A stretch of 64,000 nt of DNA, taken from Clostridia bacterium. Its GTDB lineage: Bacteria; Bacillota; Clostridia; Oscillospirales; Acutalibacteraceae. The notes below the pieces were generated by a model. The model did no database searches and was not told the origin of the DNA. It worked only from the letters and a program-made list of their open reading frames with translations. The DNA lies in assembly GCA_017397655.1 (NCBI GenBank), contig JAFQIG010000048.1, positions 1 to 64,000 of the forward strand, given 5' to 3'. Both the position numbers and the translations under genes were made by a program. Below, in pieces: positions 1-9,622 of the stretch (the stretch's first letter is position 1; each line of letters begins with the position of its first letter).

Positions 1-244
1 ACTGTCGATAAAGGCACCGAGAACACGCACATTATTAAAAAAAGCAATCGGAATTTGTAAGAGGAAAACCGATCGTGTCATTCTGAGGCGAAGCCGAAGA
101 ATCTTTTGGTAATTATTTATGTGCGTTTGACGTGTTTTTGCTCACTCGCAGTACCTTTGTACAGCTTCGGGGCAAAGAACACGCCATCTCGTTACCTTTC
201 TCGAAGTCTCCCTGCTTGCCGAAAAATACTTTTTCGACAAGCAG
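1..244. repeat. 244-base interspersed repeat, copy 1
   Basis: The first 244 bases match 19414-19657 over the same length with about 15 mismatches counted by eye and no net indel. The ends carry short imperfect inverted repeats (TGTCGATAAAG at the left, CTTTTTCGACA at the right), and the right end folds into a hairpin (about 211-244, CTGCTTG.../...CAAGCAG). There is no ORF of its own. It resembles a non-autonomous MITE-like element, but no target duplication can be shown because the left end touches the window edge. Confidence 0.8.
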
Positions 245-280
245 AACGGTGAGTATTCTTGCGAATACTCACCGTTTTTA
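245..280 (+). terminator. Hairpin followed by T-run, plus orientation
   Basis: Stem AACGGTGAGTATTC (245-258), loop TTGC, stem GAATACTCACCGTT (263-276), then Ts. The T-run follows on the plus strand, so it would stop transcripts entering from the left. It also lies just beyond the stop of the minus-strand esterase and may protect that 3' end. It directly abuts the repeat, as does the hairpin after the second copy. Confidence 0.6.
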
Positions 281-284
281 AATA

Positions 285-1328
285 TTAACTTTGTTCTGCA
301 AAATAGTTTTTGACGGCAAAGTTGAATCCGTCAAGCAAAAACTGTCTTGCCTCTTTTGCCGGTGAAGTGAATGTAAAAAGATCAAATCCGTGGAAGCAGC
401 CGTCAAACAGTCTGAAGCTTACTTCGACACCTGCAGATTTCAGATCATCGACATACTTTAATGTTTCGTCCAGAAACGGATCCACCGTGCCGATATAAGT
501 CAGAGTCGGTGGCAGAGAGCCGTAATCGGTTTCACGAGAGGGTGAAGCGTATTTGGAAACGTTGTCGCTCTTGTAATCATCAGCGAGATAAAGTTTCCAT
601 GCGACTTCGTTTGATTTTGTATTCCAGATGGGAGCATCGTTATTCTTAGATGACTCGGTAATCATTCTGTCATCAAGCATGGGATATAAAGGCATCTGGA
701 ATGCAATGTTTACGTCTTTTGTATCACGTGCTTTCAGCGTAACGGCAGCACAAAGACCTCCGCCTGCGCTGTCACCGCCGACAAATATCTGATCGGATCT
801 CATACCGTACAGACTGCCGTTTTCTTTAAGCCATAAAAGGGAAAGATAGCAGTCATCAAAAGCGGCAGGATACGGAGCGTCGGTAGAGTTTGTATAGTCA
901 GGAGCGACAACAACACATCCCGATGACAGAACAAAGCTTTCGATGAAAGAAATATCCTGTTCGGGAATTCCGATTGCATATCCGCCACCGTGTATCCACA
1001 AAACGCCGGGAACGTTTTCAGCCTTTTCTTTTGGTGAGTATACACAGATACGAAGAAGTGATCCGTCAGGACGTTCAATCTGTTTTTCTTCGTAATTTAT
1101 TTTTCGTGACAGCTTCAGACCTTCTCCGAAGTTATCAAGAAAAAAGTTGGCAACCGAAAAGATTTTTTCGGTAAAATGCGGCATAATGGTTCTTACGGCA
1201 TTGCCTATAAATTGAAGCTCGGGATGAATATCCTCTGTTTTGACATTCCAATCTTTTGCAAAGGCTGATACAGTCGGAACAGAGATCAGAATGCAAATAC
1301 AAAGAAGTACAGATAAAAATTTTTTCAT
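285..1328 (-). CDS. Secreted alpha/beta hydrolase (HSL-type esterase)
   Basis: About 347 residues, starting at the ATG at 1328, six bases after an AGGTG ribosome site (a GTG three codons upstream overlaps that site). The N-terminus is a clear Sec signal (MKKF, long hydrophobic run, AFAKD). The body has the HGGG oxyanion motif near residue 113, the nucleophile motif GDSAGG near 187, a GTVDPFLDE segment likely carrying the acid, and a late FHGF with the probable catalytic His. This is the hormone-sensitive-lipase branch, which hydrolyses short-chain or acyl esters. Last gene of the long minus-strand cluster, 16 bases after the metallopeptidase stop. The substrate is unknown. Confidence 0.85.
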   Translation of the reverse strand: MKKFLSVLLCICILISVPTVSAFAKDWNVKTEDIHPELQFIGNAVRTIMPHFTEKIFSVANFFLDNFGEGLKLSRKINYEEKQIERPDGSLLRICVYSPKEKAENVPGVLWIHGGGYAIGIPEQDISFIESFVLSSGCVVVAPDYTNSTDAPYPAAFDDCYLSLLWLKENGSLYGMRSDQIFVGGDSAGGGLCAAVTLKARDTKDVNIAFQMPLYPMLDDRMITESSKNNDAPIWNTKSNEVAWKLYLADDYKSDNVSKYASPSRETDYGSLPPTLTYIGTVDPFLDETLKYVDDLKSAGVEVSFRLFDGCFHGFDLFTFTSPAKEARQFLLDGFNFAVKNYFAEQS

Positions 1329-1344
1329 ATGGTTCACCTGTATT

Positions 1345-1875
1345 TCAGTATGTGTCGGGTCGCAGAAGCTTTTCCCTTTGCTTGTAGTCGGGCATAAACT
1401 TTCCTATGAAGTTATAGAACGATCGGCTGTGGTTATGATGCTTGATATGTGCCAGCTCATGAACGACAACATAGTCGATCGCTTCCTCGGGATAACGCAT
1501 CAGAATGTATGAAAAGCAGATGGCATTTTTACCGCTGCAGCTTCCGAAGCGTGAATGTGCCGAGGTTATTTTTACGCTTGACGGCTTCACTCCCATAATA
1601 CGGGAATAGTATTCAACCTTTGGCGGAATAACTTTTTTTGCAAGTGCCTTCAGCTCTTCGGCATCACTTTCCGACACTTCATACGCAGTCTGAGCCTGAT
1701 TCTTTCTTTTTTGTATTTCAATATGCTTTTCAATCCAATCGGCTTTTTCGTTTACAATTTCGTCAAGATACTTTTCGGGGACAATCGACGGAGCTCTTAC
1801 GATAACCTCAAGCTCTTTTGTAATCTGAATACCGATTGATTTACGTTCGGTTCGTATTATCTTATATTCTCTCAT
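1345..1875 (-). CDS. YgjP-like (DUF45) zinc metallopeptidase
   Basis: 176 residues. The zinc signature HELAHIKHHNHS lies near residue 141; its HExxH supplies two ligands and the catalytic Glu. The preceding text (SRFGSC, then CFSYILMRYPEEAIDYVVVHEL) is the usual arrangement of the YgjP/DUF45 family of small cytosolic M48-like proteins. No signal peptide. The start ATG overlaps the stop of the upstream kinase by four bases (ATGA), indicating translational coupling. The biological substrate of this family is not known to me. Confidence 0.85.
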   Translation of the reverse strand: MREYKIIRTERKSIGIQITKELEVIVRAPSIVPEKYLDEIVNEKADWIEKHIEIQKRKNQAQTAYEVSESDAEELKALAKKVIPPKVEYYSRIMGVKPSSVKITSAHSRFGSCSGKNAICFSYILMRYPEEAIDYVVVHELAHIKHHNHSRSFYNFIGKFMPDYKQREKLLRPDTY

Positions 1876-2759
1876 TTGCAGTCCTTGTAAAAGAGATTGA
1901 TGTAATCTTCAATATCCTTTCTTGTACCCTTGTACGGACCGGGAGTTTCCATTTTGACCGAAACGGTAGCTGTGGCATATAAAAGCGAATCCTTAATGCT
2001 GTTGTTGAGTCTTTCGCAATAGTATGCCGCAAACGTAGTATCACCACGTCCCGTTCTGCCGCTTAAATTGCGTGAACGGATAGGACAGGTGTAAAAATCA
2101 TTTCCGTCAAAGGCAAGAACCTCTGTGTTGTGAGTGATAAGAATCTCTTTAGCACCCCAGCTGAAAAGTGCTTCCGCAGCCTTTTTGCGATCGGAAAGAC
2201 CTGTCATAATTTCTGCTTCTGCTGCATCTGTTTTAAGATAACGGATGTAGGGGAGCATTTCTTTTTTGTCAGCCCAGTCCTCAAAATACATGGTACCGTC
2301 ATCTCTTCTGTGACGCAGAAGTGTCTGTACATCAACGGCAACATCGTATTTTTCGGCAGCTTTTCTGATCATATCGTTGTTAAAGTCACCGTACAGAAGT
2401 CCTGCAAAGTGAAAAATATCTGCATCAAAATCACCGATATCATTTACATTGAACGGTGTGCCGACGCTGACATTAAAGCACTCACGGCGTTCCTTGTCAG
2501 CAGTAAAATATTTATTCTTCATAACGGTTGAAGAGTCAGCAGGCAGACAGAAAATATCTTCTTCGGGAATAACAAGACCCGAAAGCCTGTCCTTATCCTC
2601 AGGAGCAACCTTTGTAACGGCAGCAACACGGTGACCGAGTGCATAAGCGGATGCGGACGAAAAAGTAACCGCACCGCCGATAACTTCAACTGTGTTATCA
2701 AGGTGATCTGTATTGTAATCAAGGGAAATGTGTCCCATAATAACAGAAGAATACTTCAT
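1872..2759 (-). CDS. PfkB-family carbohydrate kinase
   Basis: 295 residues from the ATG at 2759, preceded by GGAG. The frame stays open far upstream inside the aldolase gene, but that extension has no family content. Ribokinase-fold features: an N-terminal glycine-rich motif (VIGGAVTFSS, near residue 25) and the C-terminal anion-hole/catalytic motif GRGDT (near 248), in which Asp is the usual base. It sits 13 bases after the iolJ-like aldolase. A second PfkB kinase (iolC) is in the same cluster, so this one probably phosphorylates a different sugar or sugar acid. The substrate cannot be read from sequence. Confidence 0.82.
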   Translation of the reverse strand: MKYSSVIMGHISLDYNTDHLDNTVEVIGGAVTFSSASAYALGHRVAAVTKVAPEDKDRLSGLVIPEEDIFCLPADSSTVMKNKYFTADKERRECFNVSVGTPFNVNDIGDFDADIFHFAGLLYGDFNNDMIRKAAEKYDVAVDVQTLLRHRRDDGTMYFEDWADKKEMLPYIRYLKTDAAEAEIMTGLSDRKKAAEALFSWGAKEILITHNTEVLAFDGNDFYTCPIRSRNLSGRTGRGDTTFAAYYCERLNNSIKDSLLYATATVSVKMETPGPYKGTRKDIEDYINLFYKDCK

Positions 2760-2772
2760 AATTATATCTCCA

Positions 2773-3612
2773 TTAATCGTTCTGACAAACTTTGATTTTT
2801 GCTGCAAGGACTTTTTTGATTTCATCAATGGCAAAACGCATATACAGCTTCGGATCAAAGACATCTTTATCATTTTCCAAAGAATTGCGTACAGAGCCTG
2901 TGAAAGCCTGACGAAGCTCTGTTGCAAAGTTAATCTTGCTGATACCTGCCGAAATACACTCACGAAGCACGCTGTCAGACAGACCTGATGCACCGTGAAG
3001 AACAAGCGGAGTATCGCAGGCGGAGTGAATCTCACGGATACGGTTGACATTGATGTGCGGAGTACCCTTGTAAATACCGTGAGCGGTGCCGACACCGATG
3101 GCAAGGGAGGTTACGCCTGTTTTTTCGGTGAATTCGACAGCCTCATCGACTTTTGTATAGGTTTCTTCAATATCGATGTCGCCTTCTTCCTTACCGCCTA
3201 TTGTACCGAGCTCACCCTCAACGGAAATGCCGAGAGGCAGTGCGTAATCGGTTACTTCCTTAGTAGCACGGATGTTTTCGCTGAAGGGGAGAGTGCTTCC
3301 GTCAAACATAACGGAGGTAAAGCCCTTATCAATACATTTTACGGCAAGTGAAAGACTGCTTCCGTGGTCAAGGTGAATGGCAAAATCCGTATCACAATCC
3401 GAAAGAAGCTCTTTTATCATAGCGGGATAAACACCGATACCGCCGTAATTGAGAGTACGGGGAATCATCTGAATAATAACGGGATATCCCGATTCACGTA
3501 TAATCTCGCAGACGGCAATAGCGGATTCGAGGTTGTCAATATTAAAAGCAGGTATAGCTTTTTTTTCGGCTTCAGCCTTACGCATCAGCTCAAAAGTAGT
3601 GGTCAAAGGCAT
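2773..3612 (-). CDS. iolJ: Class II aldolase, probable 5-keto-2-deoxy-gluconate-6-P aldolase (IolJ)
   Basis: 279 residues with the class II fructose-bisphosphate-aldolase layout: N-terminal PLTTTFELMRKAE and AFNIDNLES, zinc-site HLDHGSS (about residues 79-85), EGELGTIGG (about 131), GVGTAHG (about 171) and LHGASG (about 206). In inositol catabolism IolJ splits 2-deoxy-5-keto-D-gluconate 6-phosphate into dihydroxyacetone phosphate and malonate semialdehyde. The assignment to IolJ rather than a glycolytic FBP aldolase rests on its place inside the iol cluster. Its start overlaps the end of the HD-domain gene by 10 bases. Confidence 0.85.
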   Translation of the reverse strand: MPLTTTFELMRKAEAEKKAIPAFNIDNLESAIAVCEIIRESGYPVIIQMIPRTLNYGGIGVYPAMIKELLSDCDTDFAIHLDHGSSLSLAVKCIDKGFTSVMFDGSTLPFSENIRATKEVTDYALPLGISVEGELGTIGGKEEGDIDIEETYTKVDEAVEFTEKTGVTSLAIGVGTAHGIYKGTPHINVNRIREIHSACDTPLVLHGASGLSDSVLRECISAGISKINFATELRQAFTGSVRNSLENDKDVFDPKLYMRFAIDEIKKVLAAKIKVCQND

Positions 3613-4184
3613 TGACTGTTCTCCTTTGCTTCTTCGATTTTTTTGAGCGAAGCTTCATTGAGAGAGGCTTTGAGGGAAGTGAAAAATTCCGAAAAAGCGA
3701 CCTCTTTTTCACCGTAAGCGATGTTTTCGGTATATTCAAGAGGCAACCAGGTGGAAATATCAGCTTCGTTGTGCTGAAGAACAACTTCCATTTTGTCAAG
3801 AGCCTTGTAAATTTTAGCTTCCGTGGTGGAAAGAGCGTTCATCTCACAGAATAAATCAGAAAGCTCTTCACGGTAGGGAGAGGGAAGCGAGCTGAGAATA
3901 CTTTTGACAGCCGCATCCTCTTTTACTTCGTCGGCATCGGTTTTATAAAAGGCGGGAATGTCGCCTGTAACAGCTTCGCCGATGTCATGAACAAGACACA
4001 TCAGAATAACTTTGTTTATGTCGGCATCGGGGAATTCGTCTTTGACGAGATACGCCATCAAAGCAAGTCTCCAGCTATGCTCGGCAACACTTTCACGCCT
4101 ACCCGTGGATGTCCACGAGTGGCGTGTTCTGTATTTCAATGCTTCCAGAAGTGAAAGTGTATCTGTAAACTTTTTGATATCCAT
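3603..4184 (-). CDS. HD-domain hydrolase, YfbR-like 5'-nucleotidase
   Basis: 193 residues. Metal-binding HD signature: AEHSWR (about residues 34-39), then CLVHDIGEAVTGD (about 63-75), with a distal Asp around KALDKMEV. This arrangement matches YfbR/HDDC2 deoxynucleoside 5'-monophosphatases. It sits inside the inositol operon, one base after iolG and overlapping iolJ, with no strong ribosome site of its own, so translation is probably coupled. What a nucleotidase does in this pathway is unclear; it may be a passenger or act on a phosphorylated intermediate. Confidence 0.8.
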   Translation of the reverse strand: MDIKKFTDTLSLLEALKYRTRHSWTSTGRRESVAEHSWRLALMAYLVKDEFPDADINKVILMCLVHDIGEAVTGDIPAFYKTDADEVKEDAAVKSILSSLPSPYREELSDLFCEMNALSTTEAKIYKALDKMEVVLQHNEADISTWLPLEYTENIAYGEKEVAFSEFFTSLKASLNEASLKKIEEAKENSQCL

Positions 4185-4185
4185 A

Positions 4186-5211
4186 TTAAAGACCGTACTG
4201 AGAAGCGATCTCTGCGATCTTTACGGGACGGTTTTCCGAGAGAGATTTTTTAGCGGCAAGACCGATAAGAACGGGCTGAAGTCCGCATTCGATACCGACA
4301 TTGACATCCTTGTCATTGATGATGCAGTCAATGAATTCGGAAACCTCATCAACATAAGCCTGCATATATCTCTGAAGGAAGAAGTAAAGCGGTTTTTCAG
4401 CGTGAACACCGTCAGCATCGGAGATAACTGCGGTTGACTGAGTATCGTTTGATACTGCAACCTGACCGAGACGGCCAAAAGCCTCTACTCTCTGATCGTA
4501 GCCGTATGAAGCTTCACGGCTGTTGTCGATAACAGCAATAGCACCGTTTGTAAGCTTCATTGAGATAACAGCTGTATCAATGTCGCCTGCCTCACCGATA
4601 GCGGGATCAACTCTGACAGCACCGTATGCAAATACCTCTTCGACCTCTTCACCTGACATAAAGCGAACCATGTCAAAATCATGAATGGTCATATCAAGGA
4701 AGATACCGCCCGAAACCTTGACATACTCTACAGGCGGAGCACCGGGGTCACGTGAGCAGATTTTAAGAACATCAAGCTCACCGATCTTGCCGTTCTTGAC
4801 AGCTTCTCTTGCGCCCATAAAGTTATGGTCAAATCTGCGGTTAAAGCCTACCTGATACTTAAGTCCTGAGCCTTCAAGAGCTTTTTTGACTTCGAGAATC
4901 TTGTTGACATCGTGATCAATCGGCTTTTCACAGAAGATATGCTTGCCTGCCTTGATAGCTTCAAGAGAAATTGCAGAGTGAGTATCTGTAGAGGAGCAGA
5001 TAAGAACAGCTGTAATGTCCTTGTCCTCAAGAATCTTATGATAATCGTCATAGATTTCGGGAATACCCATAGAAACAGCCCAGTTTTTTGTTTCTTCATT
5101 CATAAAGGGATCGGCAATAGCTTTTACTGTAGCTCCCTTGACGTAACGCATAATGGATTCGCCGTGAACCTTTCCGATACGGCCTGCACCGATAATACCA
5201 ACATTCATCAT
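4186..5211 (-). CDS. iolG: myo-Inositol 2-dehydrogenase (Gfo/Idh/MocA family)
   Basis: 341 residues, the usual length. N-terminal Rossmann motif GIIGAGRIGKVH (about residues 5-16), EKPID (about 95), and the catalytic stretch DMTIHDFDM (about 172-180) with the Asp-x-x-x-His pair. IolG oxidises myo-inositol to 2-keto-myo-inositol with NAD. The family is broad, but adjacency to iolA, E, D, B and C makes inositol the natural substrate. The start has two consecutive ATGs after AAAGGA; the exact one is uncertain by one codon. Confidence 0.9.
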   Translation of the reverse strand: MMNVGIIGAGRIGKVHGESIMRYVKGATVKAIADPFMNEETKNWAVSMGIPEIYDDYHKILEDKDITAVLICSSTDTHSAISLEAIKAGKHIFCEKPIDHDVNKILEVKKALEGSGLKYQVGFNRRFDHNFMGAREAVKNGKIGELDVLKICSRDPGAPPVEYVKVSGGIFLDMTIHDFDMVRFMSGEEVEEVFAYGAVRVDPAIGEAGDIDTAVISMKLTNGAIAVIDNSREASYGYDQRVEAFGRLGQVAVSNDTQSTAVISDADGVHAEKPLYFFLQRYMQAYVDEVSEFIDCIINDKDVNVGIECGLQPVLIGLAAKKSLSENRPVKIAEIASQYGL

Positions 5212-5232
5212 AATTTTTAATCCTTTCTGTTA

Positions 5233-6735
5233 TCAGATAGTGCCATCCCAGGTAGAAACCTTGGTGGACTTCATTTCGTGTTCATCAAACCAATGAGTAG
5301 TAACACTCTTTGTTTCGGTAAAGAAGCGGAAGCCGTCCTTGCCTAAAGTGTGAAGATCACCGAAGAAAGAGTTCTTGTGTCCGCAGAACGGGAAAACGCC
5401 TACGGGAACGGGAATGCCGACATTGACGCCTGTCATACCACCGTGAGTGTTACGGGTGAACTCTCTGGCATAGTAGCCGTTCTGAGTATAGATTACGGAA
5501 CCGTTTGCAAAGGGATTTGCGTTCATCAGCTCAAGACCTTCTTCAAAAGTCTTTACACGCTTGATGCAGAGAACGGGACCGAAGATTTCAAAAGTACCTA
5601 CAGTCATTTCGGGAGTAACCTTATCGAGGATAGTCGGACCGAGATAGAAGCCGTTTTCGTAGCCTTCAACAACGGTGTTTCTTCCGTCAAGAACTAGCTC
5701 TGCGCCCTCTTCGATACCTTTGTTGATCCAGTCAATGACACTCTGCTTATGCTTTGCCGAGTATACGGGACCGAGCTGTGAATTCTTATCGTAAGCAGGA
5801 CCGACACGAAGCTTTGATGCGATATCCTTGATCTTTGCAACAAGCTCATCAGCGATGGATTCCTGAACAACAACTACGGGCAAAGCCATACAACGTTCGC
5901 CTGCACAGCCGTAAGCGGCATTAACGATACCTGCAGCAGTTCTGTCGATAGCGGCATCTTCAAGAACAAGAGCGTGATTCTTTGCTTCGCACAAAGCCTG
6001 TACACGCTTGCCATGTTCGGCAGCAGTCTTGAATACGTATTTACCGACCGATGTTGAGCCGACAAAGCTGACGCCCTTGATAGTCGGATTTGTAAGAAGC
6101 TCACGGTTTACGGTTCTGTCACAGGTGATGACATTAAGAACACCGTCGGGAAGACCTGCTTCCTTGTAGAGCTCGCAGATGCGAAGCGAAGTTAAGGGAG
6201 TAGCGCCTGCGAGTTTCAGAACGATTGTGTTACCGCAAGCGATACACATGGGAGCCATCCAGCCCATGGGAATCATGGCAGGGAAGTTAAACGGAGCCAT
6301 ACCTGCAAAAACACCGAGAGACTCACGGTAAGTAACCGTATCATAGCCTGAGGATGCGTCCATAAGCGAATCGCCCTGCATAAGAGTGGGAAGATTACAG
6401 GCAAGCTCGGTTCCTTCCTTAGCCTTCAGGATGTCGCCCTTTGCCTCCTCGTAGCATTTGCCGTGCTCTTTGGCACAAAGCAATGTCAGCTCTTCCATAT
6501 GCTCAATGAGAAGCTCACGTACCTTGTAGAGAATCTGGACTCTCTTGATTACGGGAACTCTGCTCCATGTTTTGTAAGCTTCACTTGCGTTGTCAATGAC
6601 GGCCTGAACTTCTTCAAGCGTCATCTTGGGAGCTTTTGCAATAAGCTCACCCGTGCTGGGATTGAATACTTCATAAAAATCCGAAGCACTTGATTCAACA
6701 AATTCATTGTTTGTAAAATACTTTAAAACTTCCAT
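5233..6735 (-). CDS. iolA: Malonate/methylmalonate-semialdehyde dehydrogenase (acylating)
   Basis: 500 residues from the ATG at 6735 behind GAGGTG; an upstream extension in frame has no family similarity. Aldehyde dehydrogenase fold: PFNFPAMIPMGW (about residue 148), SFVGST (about 226) and the catalytic Cys in GCAGERCMALP (about 283). The GERCM context is typical of the MmsA/IolA branch, which makes acetyl-CoA or propionyl-CoA from the semialdehyde with CoA and NAD. It closes the inositol route after IolJ. Confidence 0.92.
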   Translation of the reverse strand: MEVLKYFTNNEFVESSASDFYEVFNPSTGELIAKAPKMTLEEVQAVIDNASEAYKTWSRVPVIKRVQILYKVRELLIEHMEELTLLCAKEHGKCYEEAKGDILKAKEGTELACNLPTLMQGDSLMDASSGYDTVTYRESLGVFAGMAPFNFPAMIPMGWMAPMCIACGNTIVLKLAGATPLTSLRICELYKEAGLPDGVLNVITCDRTVNRELLTNPTIKGVSFVGSTSVGKYVFKTAAEHGKRVQALCEAKNHALVLEDAAIDRTAAGIVNAAYGCAGERCMALPVVVVQESIADELVAKIKDIASKLRVGPAYDKNSQLGPVYSAKHKQSVIDWINKGIEEGAELVLDGRNTVVEGYENGFYLGPTILDKVTPEMTVGTFEIFGPVLCIKRVKTFEEGLELMNANPFANGSVIYTQNGYYAREFTRNTHGGMTGVNVGIPVPVGVFPFCGHKNSFFGDLHTLGKDGFRFFTETKSVTTHWFDEHEMKSTKVSTWDGTI

Positions 6736-6748
6736 TTTTACACCTCGT

Positions 6749-7642
6749 TTATACAGAAGCAGTTTCTTTGATGTATGCTCTTGCCTTGACAGCGTATTCA
6801 AAGGGATTTGCAACAGCGGGATCCTGTTCAGCTTCTACCAAGAGCCATCCTTCGTAGCCTGACTTGTCAAGAATATCAAATACAGGTCTGAAGTCGATAC
6901 AGCCGTCACCGGGAACGGTAAATGCACCGAGACGTACACCCTGCAGGAAGCTGAGATGCTCATCCTTTACCTTTCTGACAACATCGGGGCGGATGTCTTT
7001 CAGGTGAACGTGCTTGATTCTTTCAGCATACTTTGAAAGAACGGCAAGATAATCTTCACCGCAGTATGCAAGATGACCTGTATCGAAAAGAAGGAAAACG
7101 CTGTCGGGATCGGTCATATCCATCATTTTGTCGATCTCTTCAGAGGTCTGTACAACTGTTCCCATATGATGATGGTATGTCATGGTGATGCCGTATTCTT
7201 TTGCAATAACGCCGAGACGTGACAGACCGTCTGCAAAGGTTTTCCACTCATCGTCATTCATAACATATTTTTTCTCAAAAACGGGAGTTTCCATCTGACC
7301 CTGAATACTGTGGCTCTGTTCGGAAACACCGATACGCTTTGCACCGACAGCACGAAGGAATTCGCAGTTTTCACGGAAATCTTTTTCTACCTCTTCAAAA
7401 GGCTTTGTAAGAATGAAGGAAGAGAACCAACGGTTGGCAATGCGAAGTCCACGGATGTTGAGCTTTTTAAGAAGCTCATCAGGAGTTTTGGGATATTTGT
7501 TACCGATTTCGCATCCTGTGTATCCTGCGAGAGCCATTTCCGAAACACACTGTTCAAAGGTGATTTCTCCGCCAAGGTCGGGCATATCGTCGTTAGTCCA
7601 GCCGATGGGAGCAATACCGAGATTTACTTTTTTTGCATCCAT
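6749..7642 (-). CDS. iolE: myo-Inosose-2 dehydratase
   Basis: 297 residues. Xylose-isomerase-like TIM barrel with the IolE N-terminus (GIAPIGWTNDDMPDLG), MTYHHHMGT (about residue 154) and metal-ligand segments FDTGHLAYCGED, HVHLKDIRPD and LLVEAEQDP. It dehydrates 2-keto-myo-inositol to the trione intermediate used by IolD. Strong AAGGAG ribosome site; 13 bases upstream of iolA. Confidence 0.93.
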   Translation of the reverse strand: MDAKKVNLGIAPIGWTNDDMPDLGGEITFEQCVSEMALAGYTGCEIGNKYPKTPDELLKKLNIRGLRIANRWFSSFILTKPFEEVEKDFRENCEFLRAVGAKRIGVSEQSHSIQGQMETPVFEKKYVMNDDEWKTFADGLSRLGVIAKEYGITMTYHHHMGTVVQTSEEIDKMMDMTDPDSVFLLFDTGHLAYCGEDYLAVLSKYAERIKHVHLKDIRPDVVRKVKDEHLSFLQGVRLGAFTVPGDGCIDFRPVFDILDKSGYEGWLLVEAEQDPAVANPFEYAVKARAYIKETASV

Positions 7643-7661
7643 AATAAAAACTCCTTATATA

Positions 7662-9608
7662 TTAATATCTTTTTGCTTCTTTAAGGTGAGAGACTCTGTC
7701 ATTCAGAGCTTCTTCAGCCTTTCCTGTTCTGGGAAGAGTGGAGCATCCGACATTCCACCAGCTTCCGTAGCCGTCGGTCATGGTTTTGGGAAGTGTTTTA
7801 ATGTCGATAAGAACAGGCTTTGTCTGAGAGAGACTGTCTGTCAGTGCCTGACGAAGCTCGTCGGGGGTTCTTGCGGTATAGGTCACAAAGCCGTAACCCT
7901 TTGCGCACATTGCATAGTCGATGTTGAGGAACTCACCGCCTCGGATCGGTTCGTCACCGCTTCTGTAACGAAGCTCGGTACACAAAGCATCGACGCCCTG
8001 ACCCATCTGAAGATTGTTGATACAACCGAATGAAGCGTTATCAAAAAGAAGAACGTTGATCTTTTTGCCTTCCTGAACGGCAGTAATCATTTCAGAGTGA
8101 AGCATATTGTAGCTTCCGTCACCGACAAGTGCATAAACTTCTTTATCGGGACAGGCAAGCTTTGAACCGAAAGCACCTGCGATCTCGTAACCCATAGTGG
8201 AATAACCGTATTCCATATTGTACGAGCCGATAGCATCTGTAGTCCACATTCTTTGCAGGCATCCGGGAAGAGAGCCTGATGCACCTACAACTACGGCATC
8301 ATCGGGGATGATCTCACGGATAATACCGAGAGCCGTTGTCTGACAGATAACACCGCCTGTTGCCTTGTTGAACATTTCAAGAGCATCGCTTCTTCTTGCC
8401 TTGTTTTCGGGAACAAAGTCTTTACCGTCATAAACTATTGAGCAAAGGCGTTCCATTTCTTTATTCCAATCGTTTTTGGCGTTCGCGATTTCGTCTGTGT
8501 ATCCGCTTCGGTAATCACCGATAGCCTTGTCAAGAGCCTCGATACCGCAAAGAGCATCTGCACGTACGCTGATGCTGTCAAGCTTTGCTGCGTGGAAATC
8601 ACAGGTGTTGACAGAAACTATCTGTGCTGCAGAGTAGAGCCATTTTGACGATGTGGTAAAGTCAGAAAATCTTGTTCCGATACCGATAACAAGATCGGCA
8701 TCTGCAGCTATTGTGTTTGCGGCAGAGTTGCCTGTAACACCGATACCGCCGAGATTGAAGGGATCAGAGGATCTGACAGCACTCTTGCCTGCCTGAGTTT
8801 CGGCAAAGGGAATGTTGTGCTTTTCGCAGAAGTCGGCAACAGCTTTTCCTGCAAAGGAGTATCTGACACCTCCGCCTACTATGACAAGAGGCTTTTTGCT
8901 GTTTCTGACAGCTTCTGCAGCTTTGTTGATTTCGTAATCAACAGGCAGACGTCTTGCAATAAAGTGAACACGCTTTTTAAAGAAGCTTTCGGGATAATCA
9001 AAGGCTTCGCCCTGAACATCCTGACACATTGCGATGGCAACGGCACCTGTAAGACCGGGATCGGTCAAAGTGCGCATAGCGTTTGTAAGAGCCGTCATAA
9101 CCATTTCGGGACGTGTGATTCTGTCGAAGTAGCGTGTAACGGGACGGAAAGCATCGTTAGTTGTTATTGTAAAATCGTGAGGCTGTTCTACCTGCTGAAG
9201 AACAGGATCGGGCTGACGTGATGCAAAAGAGTCACCGAGGAACAAAAGCAACGGGATGTTGTTTACGGTAGCGGTCGCAGCAGCAGTTACCATATTGGCA
9301 GAGCCGGGACCTATCGAGGACATACAGGGAATAATTTTAAGTCTGTCATGCATTTTTGCATAAGCGATGGCAGCCTGAGCCATGCCCTGTTCATTCTTGC
9401 CCTGCATTACTTTTAATGAGTGGGGAGCACCCGACAGTGCTTCGCCTACACCGAGAACGCAACCGTGACCGAAAACTGCATAAAAGCTTTCTACAAACTT
9501 GCTTTCGCAGACTTTACCGTCTTTTTCGATTGCAACGTATTGATTGTCAAGGTAGCGGACAACAGCTTCGCCTGCTGTCAGACGGATTGTTCTGATGTCT
9601 TTATTCAT
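7662..9608 (-). CDS. iolD: 3D-(3,5/4)-trihydroxycyclohexane-1,2-dione hydrolase
   Basis: 648 residues, a thiamine-diphosphate enzyme of the acetolactate-synthase fold. The N-terminal pyrimidine domain has VFGHGCVLGVGEAL, the middle domain carries GGGVRYS, and the C-terminal ThDP site has GDGSYNM (about residue 500) with the downstream Asn in LLFDNASFGC. The length and the LTAGEA start match IolD. It opens the ring to give 5-deoxy-glucuronate. Ribosome site GGAG; 19 bases from iolE. Confidence 0.94.
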   Translation of the reverse strand: MNKDIRTIRLTAGEAVVRYLDNQYVAIEKDGKVCESKFVESFYAVFGHGCVLGVGEALSGAPHSLKVMQGKNEQGMAQAAIAYAKMHDRLKIIPCMSSIGPGSANMVTAAATATVNNIPLLLFLGDSFASRQPDPVLQQVEQPHDFTITTNDAFRPVTRYFDRITRPEMVMTALTNAMRTLTDPGLTGAVAIAMCQDVQGEAFDYPESFFKKRVHFIARRLPVDYEINKAAEAVRNSKKPLVIVGGGVRYSFAGKAVADFCEKHNIPFAETQAGKSAVRSSDPFNLGGIGVTGNSAANTIAADADLVIGIGTRFSDFTTSSKWLYSAAQIVSVNTCDFHAAKLDSISVRADALCGIEALDKAIGDYRSGYTDEIANAKNDWNKEMERLCSIVYDGKDFVPENKARRSDALEMFNKATGGVICQTTALGIIREIIPDDAVVVGASGSLPGCLQRMWTTDAIGSYNMEYGYSTMGYEIAGAFGSKLACPDKEVYALVGDGSYNMLHSEMITAVQEGKKINVLLFDNASFGCINNLQMGQGVDALCTELRYRSGDEPIRGGEFLNIDYAMCAKGYGFVTYTARTPDELRQALTDSLSQTKPVLIDIKTLPKTMTDGYGSWWNVGCSTLPRTGKAEEALNDRVSHLKEAKRY

Positions 9609-9622
9609 CGCATTATCTCCTT

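Noticed and set aside
2760..3104. Upstream extension of the PfkB kinase frame by 115 codons
   Set aside because: The added segment runs antisense-like within the aldolase gene, has no family similarity and is preceded by no ribosome site; the ATG at 2759 has a good one.
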